In this document: positions 1 through 11,526 of the stretch, in pieces
How the letters are laid out: every line of letters begins with the position of its first letter
Position numbering within the stretch: position 1 is the first letter of the stretch
Assembly (NCBI RefSeq): GCF_905171765.1
Contig: NC_053398.1
Coordinates: 50,900,338-50,964,337 of the forward strand
Direction: 5' to 3'
From: Bufo bufo
Taxonomy: Eukaryota; Chordata; Amphibia; Anura; Bufonidae
DNA: 64,000 nt
Notes under the pieces: generated by a model
What the model saw: only the letters and a program-made list of their open reading frames with translations
What the model was told of the DNA's origin: nothing
The model's database searches: none
Made by a program: the position numbers and the translations under genes

Positions 1-234
1 TCGGGACTGCCCACTACTACGTCCTCCGTCTTCTTTATATAGAAGATAGGAGACGGAGGACATCTAGCAACGCTGTTTTAGCCGCACCACTGAAATGCCT
101 AGGGGAGGAAAGAACATGCTGCAATTACTATGTAATTCAATACCTATACAAAAGTATTAACTAGGGATCTAAGGTAAACTTAGTCAGACCAATACCATTA
201 CATAAAAATATGACAGTTACCCTTTAAAACAGGC

Positions 235-745
235 CCCAGTAAAATGATTGCCCCCGTTGAATCCTCCTAGTATTAAAAATGTCCCATTAGTGGCTCCTAG
301 TATTAATAATGCCCCAGTAGTTGCGCCCAGTATTAATAAGGCTCCTACTAATGGCCCCCAGTATTAATAAGGTCCTAATTAGTGGCCCCGAGTATTGATA
401 ATGCCTCATTAGTGGCCCCCAGTATTAATAAGGACCCCATTGGTGGCCCCCAGTATTAATAAGGCCCCCATTAGTGGCCCCCACCATTAATAATGCCCCA
501 TTAGTGTCCCCCAGTATTAATAAGGCTCTCATTAATGGCCCCCACTATTACTAATGCCCCATTAGTGTCTCCCAGTATTAATAATGTCCCATTAGTAGCG
601 CCCAGTATTAATAAGGCTCCAATAATGGCACCCAGTAAAATGAATGCCCCATTAGTGCCCCCCTAGTATTACTTTCCTCCATTAGTGGCTCCCAGTATTA
701 ATAATGCCTCCCATGAGAGGCCACAGTATTATTTATGCCCCCTTC
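235..745. repeat. 30-bp minisatellite, degenerate
   Basis: About 17 diverged copies of a roughly 30-base unit run through this stretch. The recurring core is CCCCCAGTATTAATAAGGC followed by CCCATTAGTGG. Spacing between successive AGTATTAATAA cores is close to 30 bases, with small indels. No coding frame is associated with it. The array is old, because copies differ at several positions each. Confidence 0.85.
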
Positions 746-1730
746 CCAACACTTCTTGTGAAAAGATCGCACGGTGGTGAACACTCGCTACTCACTGGAA
801 GCTCAGGACAAGACCTGCGCTCCATCATGATGACGTTTCGCAAGCTGAACCTTTAGACCAGGGCCCATGAGCCTTTAGCTACACCCCTGCCCACTAATCA
901 GCTGTTTGAAGCGGCTGTGGTGCTCCGGTGAGCGCTGCAGCCTCCTCACAGCTTACCAGGCACAGGCACGGCATTGCAGCTTAAGCCCATTCACTTGAAG
1001 AATAGTACTGAGTCATGTGACCAATGAACATGATGTCACTGGCCTAGCGCTCACTGGGGGCCTCTTCAAGAGATGATCCTCAGGAGTGCTGGGAGTCCTA
1101 TCGATCAGATATTGAGGACCTATGGGGAGCATAGGTCATCAATATATGAAACCCCCCCCCCCCCCCAAAAAAATTAAATAAACAGAAAATAAGTATAATG
1201 CCTTGTTACAGCGTGCCATTTATTCTTAATCTTCAGCTAATTTATCATAAAGCTATTCCCTCCAAGCACAATCAGCAGAGACGTTTCCAGTAAAAGACTA
1301 TAGAGATAAATGTGCTGCTCAGGGTATCACACCTATGATCAACCATTACAACTGGTATTATTGCCTTCTTTATACTGTCCTGTCCCAACGGGATCTGTTC
1401 CATCTGAGGCACATTGAATCACTGCCAGTTTTATTGAATGGAGGACAGAGAAAACAAGTAATGGGATTCTTATAGAAACACTTTTGGGTAAGGGTTCATG
1501 CAGAAGGTTCTCTTGTAGAGACTCCCACAGAGGTGCATGAGCCCTCCCATATGTCTCCGATTTCATTTGGAGGCATACAGAGGTTTTTTTTTTCAACTTC
1601 CAAAAATGTATCATGCTCCATAGGATTCTATATGTTCTAAGTCATTGTCCCCTAGAAGGTATCTCCATATACACAAAGTCTGACAGGGCCTGTAGAATAG
1701 TGCACTTTGGTGGTGCTGTTCTGACTTAAA
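746..1730. other. Non-coding stretch with a decayed palindromic repeat
   Basis: No gene is recognised here. Bases 1072-1150 resemble one degraded end of the TTAA-target palindromic elements seen elsewhere in the window, with the shared motif of a 'gatcagatattgaggacctat' type sequence that is near-identical in style to 5040-5080. A C-run followed by an A-run lies at about 1152-1173. Confidence 0.4.
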
Positions 1731-1861
1731 GGGAACCTTTCGGGTTAAACATGGTGTCTGAGCTGCAGGTAACATGTTATAGAGCAGGAGGAGCTGAGCA
1801 GATTGATATATGGCTTTACAGGAAAAGATTCAGTAAAACAAGTAATTTATCCATTTATTTG

Positions 1862-2541
1862 CCTCATTCAACATCCAGCATAGAGGCAGGGCAGAATGCT
1901 GGTTGCAGAGTGCGATTGCATTTGTATTTTGCATTTGTATCTGTATTTCGCCATAGCAATGTGCACCTGCATACAGGGTTGTGCTGACTGAATCCCCCAC
2001 ATTTTTTCTTTGTAGTATATATTGAAGGCGTGGCGATCTCCATGCAGTCATGCACACCTGACCAGTCAATCTGTCCTGGAGGCTGGTTTTAAAGTCAGTA
2101 TAAAACTGAGTCTGCTTATATAGCATCTACCAGTAGTCATTTGGCTCCAGGAGAAGTATATGGTGGGCTCAGCATGCATGTTGGTACTTGCATCCCTGGA
2201 TTCGATGCAAGCTGTAATGGCACCGGACGGGGTTAAAAGCAGAGTGTGCCTGGCGTGCATGCTGCACCTGCACTCCCTGGACTTTGTGTGGCTATCATGG
2301 CCCTTAACAGGTAGGTATTAGTGTTAGGGACCACTCATGGAGGCGACCTTGACGTGGTGAGTGGCTTATTACGCTTTGGCCAAAATGTACACCAATGCCT
2401 CATTCAACATCCAGCATAGAGGCAGGGCAGAGTGCTGGTTGCAGAGTGCTATTGCATTTGTGTTTTTGCGTTTGCATCTGTATTTCACCATAGCAATGTG
2501 CACCTGAATACAGGGTTGTGCTGACTGAATCCCCCACAATT
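1862..2541. repeat. Direct duplication of about 140 bp (1862-2000 and 2398-2540)
   Basis: The sequence beginning CCTCATTCAACATCCAGCAT at 1862 recurs almost unchanged at 2398 and continues to the shared GACTGAATCCCCCACA ending. The two copies differ at only a few bases. The spacer of about 400 bases is unrelated. This looks like a local segmental duplication, or two copies of one repeat end, rather than an LTR pair, because no TG...CA termini or target duplication are seen. Confidence 0.75.
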
Positions 2542-2554
2542 TATCCATTTATGT

Positions 2555-2690
2555 CTGTGCTCATTCTGGGCTTTGAAGTCCAGGAGGCGGTCCTATCAGT
2601 GATTGACAGCCTTCCCTCTATACGGAGATAGCTGTCAATCACTGATAGCTCCGCCCCTGACTTCAAAGACGAGAATGAGCAGGAATATAA
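2555..2690. repeat. Imperfect palindrome, about 135 bp
   Basis: The arms are around CTATCAGTGATTGACAGC (about 2595) and GCTGTCAATCACTGATAG (about 2630). The complementarity extends outward through the GACTTCAAAG and GAATGAGC motifs. This is a foldback typical of a non-autonomous DNA transposon core. Its ends are not clear. Confidence 0.6.
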
Positions 2691-3129
2691 ATGTTTGCAA
2701 AACAGCCAACGGTGGTGTGCAGGGGCCCTAATGGAGCCAGAAACATTTCTGCAGACCGAAGACTTCTTACATCAGTATTTAGTTTCTTTGATGGGGAAAT
2801 GCACATTAATCAGCCAAATATAAATCTTCATCGGTCACAAAGCAAGAAAAAATGCAGACCTGTTACATAAAATGTCTTCAGTGCCTAAACCTACCGCTAA
2901 CCTGCTGCCTTGTCCTATGTAAAGACATGCGATATTCCTTTACTTAATTTATGAGAGTCATGGAGGTCAGGTTTCAGTAATTATTCCAATATTGCTTAAC
3001 GTGCATTTTCTACTAGAACACAGAAAATGGCAATAAATGTAAATCGCCAGGTTCTTGGCAAGTTGCCGGGGGAAGCTTGGTGATATGGCCACTAGGGATG
3101 AGCAAATCGACTTCGGATCAGTCAATTGA

Positions 3130-3160
3130 CTGACAAAGGCTGTTTGCTGAAACGCGTCAA
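3130..3160 (+). other. Hammerhead-like motif, degenerate
   Basis: The order CTGACAA, a short imperfect stem, GAAA, then the self-complementary ACGCGT and C resembles the compact hammerhead ribozymes found in Penelope-like retroelement ends. One conserved core base is changed (CTGACAA where CUGANGA is expected). Stem I pairing is weak because the upstream flank looks like a different repeat. It is a relic at best. Confidence 0.3.
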
Positions 3161-3484
3161 ATAATCATTGATATATATTGCAAGATTATGAAATAAATGA
3201 ACATATTTTGAAGTGACATCGTTGCTGGGATTCTTCTATACGAGTGCTGGGAGGTCAGGCTGGGAGCTGGGCTGCGGACTCGTCTGCAAGGGGCCTAAAG
3301 AAAATACCGATGTGTGAACAAACACATTAAAATCAAGCGGTACATGTGCTATCTGTGGAAAATGCGGACAAGACCTTAAGGGACAAATGTTTGTGTTCCA
3401 ACACTGCACCGATAATCTATAGGGCGCATCTACACAGGATGTGAAAAGACGAAAAATCCATTAGGAGGTCATTCATTGGAATAA

Positions 3485-3781
3485 GGGAGGGTTCACATCA
3501 CTGTTATTTTTCTGTTCTTTCGTGCGGATTCTGCAGACGGATCCAGACCCATTCAACTTGAATGGGTCCGTGATCTATCCGCACTGCAAAAAAATAGAAC
3601 AGGTTCAATTTCTTGCGGTGTGGAGGCACGGAGAGAACCCCACGGAAGCACTCCGTAGTGCTTCCATGGGATGCCGTGCCTCCGTTACACACCAGACCTT
3701 CCAGATTTCGGATTCATTAAAGTGAAGCTGTTTGCGGGCCGCAATACGGCATAGCCGGGCAACGGCCGTGTGCATGAGCCC
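3485..3781. mobile_element. Harbinger-type MITE (CATTCACAC-terminus group)
   Basis: This 297-bp element is flanked by TAA at 3482-3484 and 3782-3784. The right terminus reads, in reverse complement, GGGCTCATGCACACGGCCG, and the left terminus is a diverged match. Internal GGATCC/TTTGCGG-type palindromic sequence and the CCATTCAACTTGAATGGGTC foldback are shared with the other members in the window. It carries no coding capacity. Confidence 0.65.
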
Positions 3782-3784
3782 TAA

Positions 3785-4800
3785 GTTTGCTTTGTCAGCA
3801 AGCACATGGATTTCTGCAGGCCCCATTCAGATGTATAGAACCAATTTTCAGTTGCACAAAATTTCTGCAACAAAATCTGCCGTGTGTGTAGGCAATCCCA
3901 TGATCCAGCAGCAGAGTCCTCATGAGTCGCATACACATTTCGTTTTGGATTTTGCTGCAGATTTTCCGCACAGTTTACCTTATGCACTGCGATGGGTGAG
4001 ATCTAGAGTGGAAACCCGCAGGATAAATTGACACGCTGCAGATCTAAAGTCCTCACCACATGCCAGTGTTCACACTGATTTTCTTACACTCCTTGTGGAG
4101 GTTTTGGAATCAAGCATATCTCCTGCAAGTATTGGATCATTTGCACGAGGGTGACACTTCTAGTGAACTGATTTTTGCAGCTTTCACTTTCTCTAAGTGT
4201 TCATTTATAAAGGATATCCTGCATCCAGATAGGGAAAAATTCTCCATGGGAACAAATCAGGAGTCAGGGGTGTGAGAATACACCGGTACCATGTGATTTC
4301 TTTAGTCAATGAGCGCTTAGGGTAAAGTGAAACCACATGGAAAGAATCCGTACAATGTTACAGAAGGGCTTTGCCGGGAAATCAGTAGAACAGTTCACAG
4401 CACATGCATCGTAGGTATACACCTTCATTATCAGCATTCTCCCTAAGAACGGGTTCCCTGTATTATAGGATGCTAGAGTAGAGATGGTAGATATGGGAAA
4501 TCACAGCCTCTCTGTATACAGATGATGTTTTACAGTATAAGATTCATTTTATGTTATATTTTGATTGCCACGTGATTCTATATGATCTGCAGTAAATTCC
4601 CTTTCAAATAGAAGATTGTGCAGATATATTGATTGAACCACAATTTTTAATGGAAATATGAAAATTAACCACAAAGACGTCTGTGGAAAGACTGAAACAG
4701 CGGCAACGTGCGGCACATTGGATAGTGTAAGTGTGAGATTATTCTTTTCTACTTGTTTCAGATTTTAAAAGCAAAGTGTAACTGTACTTTCATAAAACTT
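3785..4800. other. Non-coding stretch without a recognised feature
   Basis: Several short open frames occur but none shows a recognisable domain, splice pattern or repeated codon constraint. Nothing further is supported here. Confidence 0.4.
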
Positions 4801-4804
4801 TTAA

Positions 4805-5100
4805 ATGGGGTTGTCCGGGCTTTTAATATTGATGACCTATCCTCAGGATAGTTCATCAATATCAGATTGGCGGGGGTCCGACAACCGGCACCCCCGCCGA
4901 TCAGATGTATGAAGGGAAGGCACGCGCGGTATGCTGCTATGTCTATGGCGAGCAGAAAGGGACATGGCACGCGTGCACAGCGCGGGCCTTCCCTTCATAC
5001 AGCTGATTGGCGAGGTGCCGGTTGTCGGCCCAGTGCCGATCTGATATTGATGGCCTATCCTGAGGATAGGTCATCAATATTAAAATCCCGGAGAACCCCT
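4805..5100. mobile_element. Palindromic TTAA-target MITE
   Basis: The ends AATATTGATGACCTATCCTC and its inverted mate near 5044-5085 pair over most of the element. TTAA flanks both sides (4801-4804 and 5101-5104). The left end GGGGTTGTCC and the right end, reverse complemented as GGGGTTCTCC, are the terminal signature shared with elements at 10688, 11857, 13864 and 23030. TTAA target duplication is known for the piggyBac and Kolobok superfamilies. Which of the two applies cannot be told from a non-coding copy. Confidence 0.8.
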
Positions 5101-5297
5101 TTAATAGGTCATAGTGAAGTATCAAAAGTAATGATCGTGGGGGTCGGAGTGTGGAGACCTCAGGTGATCACAAAAATGAGGAGTTAGAAGAGCGCTGTGT
5201 CTTCTCGTTGCTCAAGATGGGCTCAATAGAAAGTTTATTAGTCTGTCTTCAGTCTTTCTTCAGCAGCGGGCAGAGATAGCACCCTGAGTGCTTGTAA

Positions 5298-5606
5298 GGG
5301 TTCATATACATGACCGTATGTATTTTGCGGTCTGCAAAAAACGGATCCGCAAAAAATACAGATGACTTCCCTGTGCATTCCGTATTTTGCGGAACGGAAC
5401 AGCTGGCTCCTAATAGAACAGTCCTATCCTTGTCGGTAATGCGGACAATAATGGGACATGTTCTATGTTTTTGCGGAACGGACATACAGAAACAGAATGT
5501 ATACGGAGTAACTTTTGTTTTTTTTGCGGACCCATTGAAATGAATGGTTCCACATATGGTCCGCAAAAATCCCAGAACGGACACGGAAAGAAAATACGTT
5601 CGTGAG
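5298..5606. mobile_element. Harbinger-type MITE, right end lost
   Basis: TAA at 5295-5297 precedes a diverged GGGTTCATATACATGACCG end. Inside are the family's TTTGCGG and CCATTGAAATGAATGG foldback motifs. The right terminus fades after AAATACGTTCGTG near 5606, so this copy is truncated or diverged. Confidence 0.6.
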
Positions 5607-5726
5607 GCTGGAGAAGTGTGTCTGTTTAGGCATAGCACGTGGCGTCACAACACATGTTTACATATATACACCATATATATCCAACACATAAATACACCAT
5701 ATACATGGTACACTTACATAAATACA
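5607..5726. other. AT-rich spacer with short repeats
   Basis: Imperfect repeats of AAATACACCATATA and ACACATAAATAC type occur directly before the LTR element. There is no gene. Confidence 0.4.
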
Positions 5727-5731
5727 CCATA

Positions 5732-6390
5732 TGTGACGGTATCATCCGTGTCACCGTCTAGTATTCCCTTCTCCCCTTGAAATAGCACCGCCAAGTAATC
5801 CACAGAGCCATAGATCGCTATTATCGCTAGTATCGCTGGTATCGCCAAATAAGTCTATACATTAGCCCAAGCTGAATGCTAGAAATACTTTACTGGAAGG
5901 CTCACATTGAAAAAATACAATTGCTTTTATCCCCTGCTCCCATGCAAGGGAGACACCCACAACAAACATACATTAACCCATAACACAAAGGTTACAACCC
6001 ACATAGACACCATGGTTAACATAATCAACACAGGCAGGAGAATACACATTGCCCTCTGTCCTGAGAGACAATCGAATTACAACTCAGTTGTCTCCAGGAC
6101 AGAGGACAATCGCCAATACACACAGAGAGACAATGGAACAGACATCACTTACTCAAACATACAATGTCCCACCCTTTACAATACACATAGACATTTACCA
6201 CATCCCAAAATGGCACGAATTAGACCAGGAATTCAAAAGTTAGTACAAGTCTCTTTGGCCTGGCTGTACTTATGGCTTTTCTGCACAAAACCGGTGCATT
6301 CAACATGGGACCATAATCACATGGTAAGAGGCTGGCAAGTAGTCCTCTCCAAGCACTCGTGGCAACCTCAAAAGAGGGGAGTTTGTCACA
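5732..6390 (-). repeat. 3' LTR of copy 1
   Basis: This 659-bp repeat matches 8116-8738 closely. It carries about 36 extra bases near 5798-5833, made of an imperfect repeat of the ATCGCTGGTATCGC motif, that the other LTR lacks. The 5'-TG and CA-3' boundaries are intact. Upstream of it on the - strand, a purine-rich CCAAAGGGAAGATA stretch (6391-6405) fits a polypurine tract. Confidence 0.9.
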
Positions 6391-7944
6391 TATCTTCCCT
6401 TTGGGGTTAAGACTAAACAGGTATCTGACCTCCTGTCGGTCAGTACCTAGATTAGTCGGGAAGCCCACACACAAAGAAACATTAGCAGAGTTGCCCACCC
6501 ACGGTAAATAGTTAACAGGGTAGCTCACCCACCAGGGACAGTGCTGGTCTGTAGGTCCCAGGTTGTGGTAAAACAGTTCTGCATCCTCAGTCTCCCTGGT
6601 GCAGCTAGGCAAACCGCTGGGGCTACTTGGGGAACAGCGGCCAGCGGTGTTCTGCACTGATGCCAGCACTTCTGCTGGGGCGAGGGGGTTGCAAGACAGT
6701 CCTGTAACAAGGGGGTCGGTGGAGCAGAGGTTAGCGGCGCTCTGCCCGAATGCCAGCTCTTCCACTGGGAAGGGATCAGTGGATATCGCAGGCTCATCCC
6801 CTGCCAACAGAACTCGGCTGGAGGGATCAGTGGGCATCGCAGGCTCATCCCCTGCCTCCAGAACTCGGTTGGGAAGTAGCTGGGAAGGGGAGGGCTCACT
6901 TACCTCCTCCTCCTGGTATACCTGCGGAGATGGCTGGGGATCTGGAACGACCGTCCAGCATCCCTGTAGGACTGGCACAGAGCCCGCGGTCTCATCTGCG
7001 CCCGTGTAGAGGGGTTTGTGTTACCCTTTTCCCGGTATCTCCGGCTTCTGTTGGAAGGTGAGGCCGGTTGCCTCTCATCCCCAGGACTCTGGTTGCTGTA
7101 GGGCAGAGGGACCCAGCATCTCCTCCCCCTGGAACTCAGGTTGCCGCTGGGGAGAGAGACCGGTTGTCTCCTCTCCCTGTGATATGCACTGCCGTTGGAG
7201 ATCTGGGCAGGCGGCCCAGCATCCCTATAGGGCTGGTAGAGAGACCTCGGTCCCATCTCCACCTGCCATCTGTGGGTCCTCCCAGGACAAGTCTATGAGG
7301 TTGCTCACCTCTGAGGTTGGTTGGGCAAAAGAGGGTATAATTTCCAGGCAATCCTCTGGGCTGAGGGATGGTGGTTGAGCTAGGTTGAACAGTTGACGGT
7401 AGCTCTGCTCCAGCTCCCACTCCATGGTGACTAGATGAATCAGGTCTAGCCCCAGGTTGTCCGCTCGGGGAAGGTCCAGCTCGGTTTCCCTGATGTCGTG
7501 GATGTCCCAGAACCGACATTCTGTGGGGCATCCAAAGTCATCGCCCTCATCAAAGGCTTCCCACAGTAAGCCCGGACCATTATAATCCTCTCCCTCCGGC
7601 AGATAGTGGTTAGTCATCCATGGGTTGCGCTGGGTGACATACCACTTTAGTGCCCGGTACGCTTTGTCCAGCCACAACTCCCTCCAACTCAGGGTCCACA
7701 GTTCTGTCATCCACTCAGCCAAGGGTTGCTTTCCTAGGAAGGGTGACCGCAGGGCCACGAGTACCTGGAGCCTCTGTTCCTCACTGGGAAGACTCTCTCT
7801 CCGCTGCCGCTGTACCTCCTCCAAAGCGTCATACCACAGCCCCTTTCGAGTGGCATCTCTCTAGTCCAGTATGCCCTCCTCTGATAAAGGCCCATCCTGT
7901 TGGGCCAAGTACTGCTGCAACCTCCAGTGAAACTCCTCTTCCAT
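6391..7944 (-). pseudogene. Gag-like single frame of the LTR element, broken
   Basis: Reading from an ATG at 7944, the frame opens with a short acidic leader. It meets an in-frame TAG at 7863-7861 where the second copy has a Trp codon, then stays open through the conserved core (SLPSEEQRLQVLVALRSPFL at its start; Trp-rich WTLSWRELWLDKAY further on). The last third, read from about 6978, is Pro/Ser/Glu-rich with imperfect repeats around EELAFGQSA. The order and spacing match the frame at 37197-38775. No zinc knuckle, protease or polymerase motif is seen. 'Gag-like' rests on its position between the primer site and polypurine tract, not on a recognised domain. Function is unknown. Confidence 0.6.
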
Positions 7945-8095
7945 GTTGCTGTGGTTAGGAACGCTGCCCGGTAGCTAGTTCTGTCCCTTGAGCTCCTTCA
8001 AAGCCAAGGTCGCTGCATGAGTGCCAGCGTTGCCCTCCATGCACCATACACTAGTGCCTTCCTTGAATCCTCTGTGCAGGGAAAAACAAGGGAAA

Positions 8096-8113
8096 ATCCC
8101 ACTGCTGCCACCA
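8096..8113 (-). promoter_or_regulatory. Primer binding site, tRNA-Leu type
   Basis: Two bases inside the 5' LTR, the - strand reads TGGTGGCAGCAGTGGGAT. From memory of vertebrate tRNA-Leu 3' ends this matches at about 16 of 18 positions. The second copy of the family has a diverged version at 37076-37095. The identity of the tRNA is inference. Confidence 0.6.
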
Positions 8114-8115
8114 GT

Positions 8116-8738
8116 TGTGACGGTATCATCCGTGTCACCGTCTAGTATTCCCTTCTCCCCTTGAAATAGCACCGCCAAGATCGCTGGTATCGCCAAATAA
8201 GTCTATACATTAGCCCAAGCTGAATGCTAGAAATACTTTACTGGAAGGCTCACATTGAAAAAATACAATTGCTTTTGTCCCCTGCTCCCATGCAAGGGAG
8301 ACACCCACAACAAACATACATTAACCCATAACACAAAGGTTACAACCCACATAGACACCATGGTTAACATAATCAACACAGGCAGGAGAATACACATTGC
8401 CCTCTGTCCTGAGAGACAATCAAATTACAACTCGGTTGTCTCCAGGACAGAGGACAATCGGCAATACACACAGAGAGACAATGGAACAGACATCACTTAC
8501 TCAAACATACAATGTCCCACCCTTTACAATACACATAGACATTTACCACATCCCAAAATGGCATGAATTAGACCAGGAATTCAAAAGTTAGTACAAGTCT
8601 CTTTGGCCTGGCTGTACTTATGGCTTTTCTGCACAAAACCGGTGCATTCAACATGGGACCATAATCGCATGGTAAGAGGCTGGCAAGTAGTCCTCTCCAA
8701 TCACTCGTGGCAACCTCAAAAGAGGGGAGTTTGTCACA
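8116..8738 (-). repeat. 5' LTR of copy 1
   Basis: This 623-bp repeat is the partner of 5732-6390. On the - strand it begins TGTGACAAACTCCCC and ends in CCGTCACA. Shared blocks with the LTRs at 36237 and 38776 include GTCTAATTCGTGCCATTTTG and TGTCTCTCTGTGTGTATTGG, which ties the two elements into one family. Confidence 0.9.
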
Positions 8739-9029
8739 CCATATATACACTACACAGACATACCACCCAACTAAGGAGCTAAACTATCAGTGGCGCGCGA
8801 AGCAATGGAAGCGAACATCTCCAGCTGCCCTGCCACCGCCAGAGCACTGGATCGAGACTCAGACGGTAACACGGTTCTCCAATCCAATCAATTTTATCAA
8901 CCGGATCTGGAGAACAGGAGGGAACCGGCTGAATCCCATGCCTGTATATACTGCCTCTGGCCATAATTTGCTGCTCCACTTGTTGATGGTGGTGTGCACC
9001 TTGCCTCACAGCAACAATTCCAAGGAGTG

Positions 9030-9330
9030 GCCCATTTGAAAGTATAAGGCAGGGATGTCTTTTTTGAGAAATTATGGTGGCTAGGTATCTTCCACCAAGG
9101 CTCAGTGCATGCTATAAGTTTACTAAAGGCAGTGGAATCCACTAGGTGGTATGGCAGTGACTGCACTGCTAACAGCTTGGCCAGGTGGGAGTTCAGTTGG
9201 CACACCAACAAATTACTTGGCGTGTCTTGCTTCCTGTGGACACATTTTGTTCTGGATGACTGATGATGGAACAGAGGAGCCAGAGTAGGAGAGGCAGCAG
9301 CTGATGATGTGGATGACAATCATGAGGACA
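9030..9330 (-). pseudogene. hAT (ZBED-like) transposase fragment
   Basis: The - strand frame contains a stretch with the spacing of the hAT transposase region just before the catalytic domain. It includes LPYHLVDSTAFSKLI, then EPWWKIPSHHNFSKK and SLPYTF, compared with the family pattern of a hydrophobic LPF..V....F..L followed by P.Y.LPSR..F. The DDE catalytic residues and the C-terminal dimerisation region are not visible nearby. A 140-residue frame (8897-9319) covers it, but its ends are not family sequence. It is a fossil fragment with no terminal repeats identified. Confidence 0.55.
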
Positions 9331-9339
9331 GTGTGGCGT

Positions 9340-10683
9340 GGCAAGTACAATGATGACTGGGTTGAGCAGGACGGTTCAGTTTTGACTGCATTAGATTACA
9401 TAGAACCATTATTACAAAATCTGAGAATGGCGTCTGTGAAAGAGACCCAGGAGACCTCTGGCAACACCCACTTAAAATAAACAATCCCATGCAGGCTTCT
9501 GTAGTGGGGTGAAATTAATATATATATTAAACAAATCTGTTGGCCATTAACAGCCTTTATAGGCCTCAAGTTTCTTTCCGCTAAGCAGCTGCAAAGAATC
9601 TTCCCAGAGCTGATCTCAAGAGTAAAGCAGCCTTCAATGTATATGTACCCCAGCCCCTTTTCCTGTTCCCCTCAGATGGGAGACCAGGTTGAAGACGAGA
9701 GCCTAATGCTAATGAATTCATCTGTATTGAAATTGAAAATTCAGAGCACGGAAAACCCTGCCCCGTCAGAACAAAGACTCTGCTCCCAAAATTGATTTGG
9801 AGAGACAGTTGCCTATGCATTATTTCTGCACAACACAAGAGCTTTTACCTCAGAGCCAGAGCTGTGTCTCCTCAGCAAAGCCGCAGTCAGTTTCTGTGGC
9901 ATCTCAGAAGAAGAAGCAACAGGAACATACCAAAAAAGTGTTTTGGATTTTCTCTCTTTTCAGTCAGTTGGGGAGCTGACAGACTCCTTATCTCTGCTAT
10001 CTAACATTATAAACACTCATTATAGCTCAGTTTTTATCTTACTAATAAGAAGGTGTCTTAAATAAGTGTTTATGACCTCTTAGTAGTTTAGAGATAAGGT
10101 TTATTAGATGACCGGCCGAAAGTGAAAGTACCAGTCACACAGTTAAAAAAAACTGTTAACCCCCTTGTGACAGAAAGACTCAACATTTCTAATAAATGCC
10201 AATTGCAAATATAATTTTTAGCCAAATATGAGTAAAATGCGATCATAAACAAATTGCCTACAAAGGGGTACATAGCCTTTATGTTAAAGTTCCCTTGTTC
10301 AACTGTATTATCTCCAGATTTTCATTAACGGCTGCACTACTGCAACACACGCTATCTCCCCCATAGTATTTCTTTATGCCTCCTGCCTTGCACCTCACGA
10401 TTCTCAACACCAAAGGCACCCCATCCATCATCAGGAAGGAGGCCTCAGGTAGTAGACCAGGCTGTTCCCTGAGGGGAAGAAAGGGTGCCTCCCTCTCTTC
10501 ACTGTGTGTGCACAGCCCAGGGAGTGCTGAAGTGGAATGGTATTACACCATGAGTAATACCACCTCCATCTGCTACCACCACTTCTATCCTCCCCAGCTT
10601 GCTCCCCCATTGCGGGCTTCTGCTCATTACACATGCAGCAAGATAACTAGCCTAAACACACAAGTCATTCTACCAAAGAATGA
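9340..10683. other. Non-coding stretch without a recognised feature
   Basis: Short open frames occur on both strands, but none has recognisable motifs or paired splice sites. No terminal repeats or tandem arrays were seen. Confidence 0.4.
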
Positions 10684-10687
10684 TTAA

Positions 10688-11124
10688 AGGGGTCTGCACT
10701 TTCATTTAACTGATGATCTATCCTCTGGATAGATCATCAGCTTCTGATCGGTGGGGGTCCGACACCCGGGACCCCCGCCGATCAGCTGTTTCAGAAGGCA
10801 GCGGCACTCCAGCAGCGCCGCGGCCTTCTCACTGTTTACCGCCGAGCCGCCGGCCCACTGACGTCACAACTAGTATTAACTAGCTTGGGCGCGGCTAAGC
10901 TCCATTCAAGTGAACAGAGCTTAGCCGCGCCCACGCTAGTTGATACTAGTCGTGACGTCAGTGGGCCGGCGGTAAACAGCGAGAAGGCCGCGACGCTGCT
11001 GGAGCGCCGCTGCCTTCTGAAACAGCTGATCGGCGGGGGTCCCAGGTGTCGGACCCCCACCGATCAGAAGCTGATGATCTATCCAGAGGATAGATCATCA
11101 GTTAAATGAAAGTGCAGAACCCTT
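10688..11124. mobile_element. Palindromic TTAA-target MITE, 437 bp
   Basis: This is a nearly perfect foldback. CTGATGATCTATCC at the left pairs with GGATAGATCATCAG at the right, and CAGCTGTTTCAGAAGGCAGC pairs with its mate near 11010. TTAA lies at 10684-10687 and 11125-11128. Its interior is GC-rich. The termini share the AAAGGGG...GCAC pattern with a related TTAA group. Confidence 0.85.
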
Positions 11125-11129
11125 TTAAA

Positions 11130-11526
11130 GAAGAAGAATGTTTTGGAATGGCTAAGTCAAATTCCTGACCTTAATCCAACAGAAATGTTGTGGAAGGACC
11201 TGAAGTGAGCAGTCTTATGGGAGGAAACCCACCAACATAACAGAGGTGAAGCTGTTTTGTCAACAGTTACCGGAAACATCTAATTCCAGTTATTGCTGCA
11301 CAAGGGGGTCACACCGGATACTAAAATGGTTCTCATTACCGATGGTAGATTCTGATTCATCCTGTTTGGACAAATTCAAATATGCTTTGTGTTTACATTA
11401 AATATAATGTGATACTGATCACCAAATTGATGATTTAATATATTTTCCCCACTGCAGTCGAATAAGCAAGGCCGCTATTAACACCGAACTGTATTAAGGA
11501 ATGAATTCGATCTACCATCACTATTT
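11130..11526. other. Probable Tc1-like remnant and unassigned sequence
   Basis: Bases 11130-11300 contain a run reading, in + frames, like the tail of a Tc1-type transposase (the DLNPTEMLWKDLK pattern near 11170-11205). It is followed by sequence with no assignment. The fragment is short and frame-broken, so this is tentative. Confidence 0.4.

Larger units (their letters stand above)
5732..8738 (-). mobile_element. LTR retroelement, gag-like frame only (copy 1)
   Basis: Two direct repeats, TGTGAC...GTCACA, bound a 1.7 kb interior. An exact 5-bp target duplication, CCATA, lies at 5727-5731 and 8739-8743. The primer site and coding frame place transcription on the - strand, so the 5' LTR is the right-hand one. 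The interior holds one gag-like frame. No protease, reverse transcriptase or integrase motif is visible, and there is no room for a full pol. It is the same family as the + strand element at 36237-39609, by LTR and protein similarity. It is non-autonomous and would need enzymes from a partner element (inference). Confidence 0.9.

Noticed and set aside
5907..8566. Frames 5907-6410 and 8255-8566 as a duplicated gene
   Set aside because: They are the same stretch of the two LTRs read on the strand opposite to the element's transcription.
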